Positions 57,822 to 64,000 of a stretch of 64,000 nt of DNA are shown one piece after another (position 1 is the stretch's first letter; each line of letters opens with the position of its first letter). The position numbers and the translations under genes are program-made. This stretch comes from Serratia symbiotica str. 'Cinara cedri' (lineage in GTDB: Bacteria; Pseudomonadota; Gammaproteobacteria; Enterobacterales; Enterobacteriaceae): assembly GCA_000238975.1 (NCBI GenBank), contig CP002295.1, positions 1,054,001 to 1,118,000 on the forward strand, given 5' to 3'. The notes beneath the pieces are model-generated. The model did not search any database. It was not told where the DNA came from and was given only the letters and a program-made list of their open reading frames with translations.

Positions 57822-60800
57822 ATAGCAAATAAAAGCAAAAAAAGCAGGACTTAAAAAGTTAATAAGATTATTGTATAATTCACTCTTAATTAACTTTATT
57901 AGATCAATACTTGATCCTTTAAAACTTAAAAAGAAATTGTATTAATATCATATTTATAGAGTAATGGCAACAACGGTATATGAAAATCTAATAATATTAG
58001 CTATCAATTAATTCCATGTCACTTGACAAGTTGCATATAAAAATAGTAATATAAAATTATGAGTGATTTATTTTAAGCAAAATAAATAAATATATTTAAT
58101 CTTAATAAGAATAATTAATAGAAAGAAGTATTATTTATACATATACATATACATATATAATTTATATTATAATTGTGGAAGTAAATAAGATAACATAAAA
58201 AATATATATTATAGCATAAATAAAAAATTTTTTATTAAAAATAATTTTTATATACCTATCTATTTACGTAATAATATCTTACTATTACTCTAATTATTAG
58301 AAATTAATAGCTACTTATCATTACTAGCAATTATATTTTCTATAACTATATCAAATAAATTATATTTTAATCTTCTGAATACTTATTTTAAATACGCACT
58401 GCGATTACTAAAATTTTTATAATATTACCTAAAATATAACAATATGTATTAACTTACTTATATATACTATATTATTTTTAATTAAATTACTAAATATTTA
58501 GTAAATTATAGTACCAATATTAATATCTAATATTCTTTTATATATTTTAATCAATTTTTTATTAAAAAACCAATATATAAATGTATAAATATAAGACTTA
58601 TAGTTTTAATACTATAACGAAGTGCATAATAACAAGTTATCAAATACTTGGTCTCATTTAATGCCTCAATCATTTCTATTTAAACGCTTTCCTTGTAATA
58701 AATAACTATGTTAAATAAATACTAAATTATTACTAGTAAATTTAGTAAAAATATGCGCCATATAATGGTAATATTATAGTTAACAATTAACATCTTTACA
58801 ACTGCTTATAGAACAAATCACTCATCAACTATTATTAATAAGATCATACTATATAGTTTTTAATAAATTATACTATTTATATATTATATCATTAGACGCT
58901 ATTATATATAAACCAACAACTACTATAATAAGACATCATAAACACTTAATTAAAGTATTAGGTTTGCTATAATATTTTAGTAACAGCGATAATCATCCCA
59001 TCATTAATTGAATTATTTATTGTTTTTTAACTAAATTAAATAATTACTGACATCTTCTAGTACCAATAAGTTGTTTTTATTAAAATTACGCAATAATAGT
59101 TAATGGTTACTCATTAATATCATCAAATATAAAATACTATTAACTATTTTACTATAGAATAGTCAACTGGAATACTATATTTTTACATTATCAAACAGTT
59201 AATTCAAAATTATTTAAATATTAATCATCCAAAAGGGCTAGCATTTTATTTCATATTTTTAGTCTAAACTTTGATTACTTTATATATAATTAGATTCAAT
59301 ATCTTTAACTTAATGTTACTCAACATCTAGATACATTACCGTTAGCAATACGTTAGTTATCTCTTTAATTTTTAATATGATAATATAATCTAGCAACTAA
59401 GACAGATCTTTCTTGATATTTTTAAAATAAAACAATACATATGCCATTATATCATAATAGCTAATCTATTAAATAATTTTAAAAATTATACATTTTAATA
59501 CTTGCTATATTTTTAATATATCTTCAAAATCAAAACTATTACCTAGTCATTACTATGAATTATTTAATAAAATACAGCTCAGCGCTAATACTAAATATTT
59601 TTATTCATATATTATCTAATTCTTTTATTTAAACGAAAATCAATATAAGCATACAAAAACAAATAAAAGACTTTCTGAGCTAAGAATAAATTAATATCTA
59701 CTAGTATGATTATAAAATATATTAGAATAATAAAATTCATTTGAATAAGTTTTATTATCCAAAAGACACAGGAAAAATTAAAGACAATTATCATATGTTA
59801 TTTAGACAATAAATATTAATTTTATTCTTTATTTTTACCATTAGTAGTCCCTACATTTTACTATTAGTATATAACATTGATAATAAAAATTATAGTATCA
59901 AAATCAAAAATATCTTTATAGCTAACATCTACCCTTATCATTCAGAGATCATAATTAATGCATGATATCTTAACATGCCTATAGCAAAACACATTTATAA
60001 TATGTGCATTACTAATATGCTAGCTAAAAAATATATTTTTATTACATCAACATCAATACATACCCTGGTACCTAAAGAGGTAGAATAATATCTCAACGAC
60101 ACTTAAAAAGTTATCATAGGATCTATATCAATATTAATAATAAGCATTATATCTTCTTATAATAGCTAGATTATAATTATTTCATTTATTAATCTATAAC
60201 TTATTTTTTTATTACTGTATTTATAAGATCTTAAGTTATACTAAAATTTAGTATTAAATTAGTATAATAAGTACTAGTAATTTTAGTAAAAAATACTATT
60301 TTTAGTATATAAATAAATACCTATCAATAATCATGCTTACGCTAAAATTAAAAAAACAAAATAATAAAAACATATATTTTTTGTAATTAACTAATAAATT
60401 TAACATTATCATATATCCAATATATACGTCTGATGTTAGCAGACTTTCTCTATAAATATTATAGGAAAACCAACAGATGATTAACATATACATAAAGGTG
60501 TATAAGATGAACATGGTTAAAATAGCGCTAGTGCATAATACAAACAAAAGAGAATAATTAATATCTAATATTTTGAAAATATAAGCTTAGAGATATAAGA
60601 TAAGAAAATAAAAATCAAAGACTAAAAGATCAATGTCAACTAGATACCATATCACTAATATGATATTATATATTTTTTACAAAATATATTACATTAAGCT
60701 GTGCTGTAGTCATTTTATAGGTATATAACTTAATTTCGCCTAAATACTACTATTTAATAAAAAAATAATATAATCTATAATATAGATAGTATCTACTTAT

Positions 60801-63800
60801 TAATTAGTTATTTTTTAACACTATTCAACTTAATAAAATATTTTTTACTCTATATTAAAAGTAACTAATACTATTGAAACCCATTACATTTTGTTATATA
60901 AAAAATCTATATCTTTTATTTTACCTATTGTCCCCTCTCTTATGTTTTAAATAGCTTAATAAAGACGAGTATAATCTCATTAATTAGTACAGTGAGTGGT
61001 CACATATTTCGTGACTAACTTCTTTAACTATTATTAAATTTTATTTTCTGTAACTAATTTTATCTGCTATTATATATACCATATAAAATCATTTAACTAT
61101 AGTTAACCAATATATAATGGTAGCTACCAAAAAATATTAATCGCTTAGTACTTTTTAAAGTACTGTAAAATAATCACCTACTGATCCATTAACTAATCAT
61201 ACACTCCTAGGTAACAATTAATCAATAGCCCTAAAATTACTAATACTTTAATAAATAAAAATACCTAACTATTATTAAGTAACATTATTTTATCTTTACG
61301 AAAAATGAATAATTATCTAAATATATATTTATAAATCATATAACTAAGTACGGACTACTATTAATTTTTTATAGGGTAATCTATTACTAGCCGTATAAGA
61401 TAAATATTAGCCAAGGGCTAAAAAATAAGCTGCATATAATTTACTCATACAGTAGATAATATACCCTTAATATTTAATTAACTACGTATAAAATTCAATA
61501 AAATTATTTACCATGAAAAAAAATACTTCACTAATATCATCTTTAAGGCACTACACTTAAAAGCAAGAATCTAAGAACTAGGGCTATTGGCCTATTTCAT
61601 AGTGATAATTTATAGCTTAAACATAATGATATGAAATATATTACCTTCATATCCCTAAATCTTAACTGAATAAATTATAAAAATCTCAGAATGTGTCCAT
61701 AACCTTTTTATCTGGACTTTATAAGTCCATACATTGACACGCAATATATAGTTATTATACTATTTTTCATCAAATTAAATATTTTATTAATTATATACCT
61801 GCATAATATCTACTTTACAGGGTATATAGAGGTTATAGTGTGTTAACTAAAATCTCTTTTTATTAAAACTAAAATAGGCAGCGCTCGATATTTTTATAAA
61901 AAAATAAAAAATCATAAGATATATAAAAATACTATTATTAAATTATTTCTATAACATAATGCTAACTAGTTAATAACTATAATATTAAATAATTCATTAA
62001 TTAATGTAATAAAAAATTACACTGCAAGATATAAAACGCTTAAATATAACTATTCCAACCAAAATATTATAGTGCTGTACTTACTTAATGATCAATATAT
62101 ACATACAATCAATAATCTGTAGTATTTATAATATATTTTATGGGCGCTAGTTTTTATTTAGCACAGTACCAGTATCATCAATGAATTAAATGAGATTCTT
62201 GCAGGATATCTGCTAACTTCGCAATAACCTTAGACTAAACAATTAAATAATTATTAAGTCAGTAGTTAATACCCGTCTCACGTTACAAGACCTGTAACGA
62301 AAGCATTACTATCATACCTTGTTTATCACACACATAACTATGATAAGATTAGACTTATTTATTAAATATCTTTAACCATATCAATATATCAAATAATGAC
62401 GCTACCTTAAGTAAATAAATCTATAGTTTTATATAAATTTCTGTATCCTATAAAAATAAATATAACTACAGTATATAGTTCGGCATTAGACATAATGATT
62501 AATGATATAGTTATTACAACATTTAATGAACATGAGCGACTCGCTAAAAATTATAAATATTAGGACTATAAGCCAAATTTTATAATAAAATCCTGAAAAA
62601 TAATTGATCGCACTAACAACTTTAATAAACTAAAAACAGTGATATCTATCTTAAAAATGTAATTATTACTTGAGAAAATAATAATTACATTTTAATAAAG
62701 TAATCATTACACATTTTTAATAAACTAAAGATAGTCATACTGCATATTAAAATTATTCATATCAATAGAGCTAACACTAAAATATTACTATGTACTACCT
62801 ATAGATAAACACGCTCTCTATCACAACTAAAAATATAAGGTTATGCTATATAACACGTCAATCTTACATTCTTAATATTTATACATAATTTTACACCGAA
62901 GACTAATATTATAACCATAATAAATCAATAATCAATAATCAATAATCAATAATCAATAATCAATAATCAATAATATTGATTATATAAATCTAACATAAAA
63001 TAAGCAGTTATGATTTATGCTACGATCAATAACATACTAAAATTGTATATTAGACACCTAATCACTAATTATAGTATTCCTACTATAACAACTTCTACTT
63101 TAAATTTTAGCAATATTTTTTGCGATTAAAAAATAGAAAAAATAACGGTAAATAAATTATCAATCATAGATTCTGCTAAAAATATAATGTAACTGTCACA
63201 ATATAATCCCACAAATACATATTAAATATTAACGTATCAAAATATCTAGTTATCATATATAGTTATTACTTAGCCATCCTCTGTTATTACTTAATATTAC
63301 AAATACATCTATCCATCATGACAAACTGCGATTTAATAATCCTGTACCACTTATCATATATTTTTTACTAATGCTGTTAGAGTGTATAAACAATTTTCTG
63401 TACTAACAGTAGTCCAGTTAATAATCTAAATGCTTAAGTATATATTCATATTCCTGAAAAAATAATATTGATTCAGTCTAGGTACTATATACAAATGACC
63501 AAGAAAATTGGTACGAATATTTAATATAAAATACAATATTTACCATGCAATAAATACTATCTTATAGTACTGTACTTTGCAATAATTCATATTCATTGCT
63601 TCTATCATGCTCTTTCAAAACATTCTAAACTGGATAGCGTATTAGTAAGCAAAGAATGTATACTTTACTTATCATTAAAAATGATGTTATCATTTTATAA
63701 CTAATACATACTTTTATTTATAAAATATACTTACTTGCATTTACTTTTTATCTAAAGGGAAAAAGTAATACGTATACAGTAAATAATACTCTTCATTAAA

Positions 63801-64000
63801 TTTCTACTAAATAGTATTAGATTGCTTAATACATATCTTATAAGACAATCACTGCTATAAATTTTAAATATTTGTACCACAATACAAATATACTTAGGTA
63901 CAGAATAAATATTTTGTTGCTACAATTATAGTAAAAAAGAACAATAACTTATCGAGGCACTCTTCTCAATCTTATATAATTATATTAACTCTTTTATTAT
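57822..64000. other. 6.2-kb AT-rich gene-free region to the window end
   Basis: No convincing gene. Open frames of 60-81 codons (for example near 59612-59794 and 60302-60547, minus strand) are TA-rich, hydrophobic by composition and without motifs. One heptamer array lies at 62926-62974, and a short TATACA repeat near 58137-58157. Neither rmf nor pqi genes, which neighbour fabA in E. coli, are recognisable. Confidence 0.55.
62926..62974. repeat. Heptanucleotide tandem array CAATAAT x7
   Basis: Seven perfect copies of CAATAAT with no spacers, followed directly by ATTGATTAT, which could fold back on the array. Confidence 0.97.

Noticed and set aside
59612..60547. Two minus-strand frames of 60 and 81 codons with hydrophobic sequence
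   Set aside because: Hydrophobic residues are expected from TA-rich DNA; no ribosome-binding site, conserved motif or neighbouring gene.

Overview
The window looks like chromosome of a host-restricted gammaproteobacterial (Enterobacterales) endosymbiont in an advanced stage of erosion. Every recognisable gene is closest, by eye, to an Escherichia coli-type orthologue. The sequence between genes is extremely AT-rich. Only about 23 kb of the 64 kb (roughly a third) is intact coding sequence, and intergenic stretches reach 8.5 kb. No phage or transposase gene, rRNA or CRISPR was seen. I cannot name the species from this window alone.

Layout. (1) 486-10007 is a compact block in E. coli order: bolA, tig, clpP, clpX, lon, hupB, ppiD (protein folding and quality control, plus HU), with clean hairpin terminators after tig, clpX and hupB and a conserved sigma-32-type promoter before lon. 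(2) 12872-15726 holds a decayed plaP transporter gene convergent with intact sbcB (exonuclease I). (3) 15727-25436 is almost gene-free. Its one gene is tRNA-Asn(GTT) at 23033-23108, between the arms of a large inverted repeat: about 1.3 kb per arm at roughly 98% identity, with more diverged outer extensions. (4) apbE stands alone at 25437-26468. (5) 28182-38101 follows the E. coli pdxB-truA-dedA-accD-folC-dedD-cvpA-purF order, but dedA is a pseudogene, dedD is broken, and no usg was recognised. (6) 38102-46569 is 8.5 kb of AT-rich sequence with one somewhat GC-richer, possibly ex-coding island. (7) ackA-pta. (8) ompA, ycbZ (lonH) and fabA in E. coli order, with no matP recognised between ompA and ycbZ. 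(9) 57779-64000 has no gene I can see.

Function. What survives is housekeeping and supply: nascent-chain folding (Tig), cytoplasmic proteolysis (ClpXP, Lon, LonH), envelope folding and integrity (PpiD, OmpA), nucleoid and DNA maintenance (HU, ExoI), acetate/acetyl-CoA interconversion (AckA-Pta), fatty acid synthesis (AccD, FabA), purine entry (PurF), and vitamin-related steps (PdxB for PLP, FolC for folate, ApbE for flavinylation). Retention of the PLP and folate steps would suit a nutritional symbiont, but that is inference.

The most unusual structure is the noncoding inverted repeat around tRNA-Asn. Other points of note are a family of heptanucleotide tandem arrays confined to noncoding DNA, an Asn-to-Ser change in a conserved AckA motif, and regulatory elements (lon heat-shock promoter, ompA leader) kept in an otherwise decayed genome.
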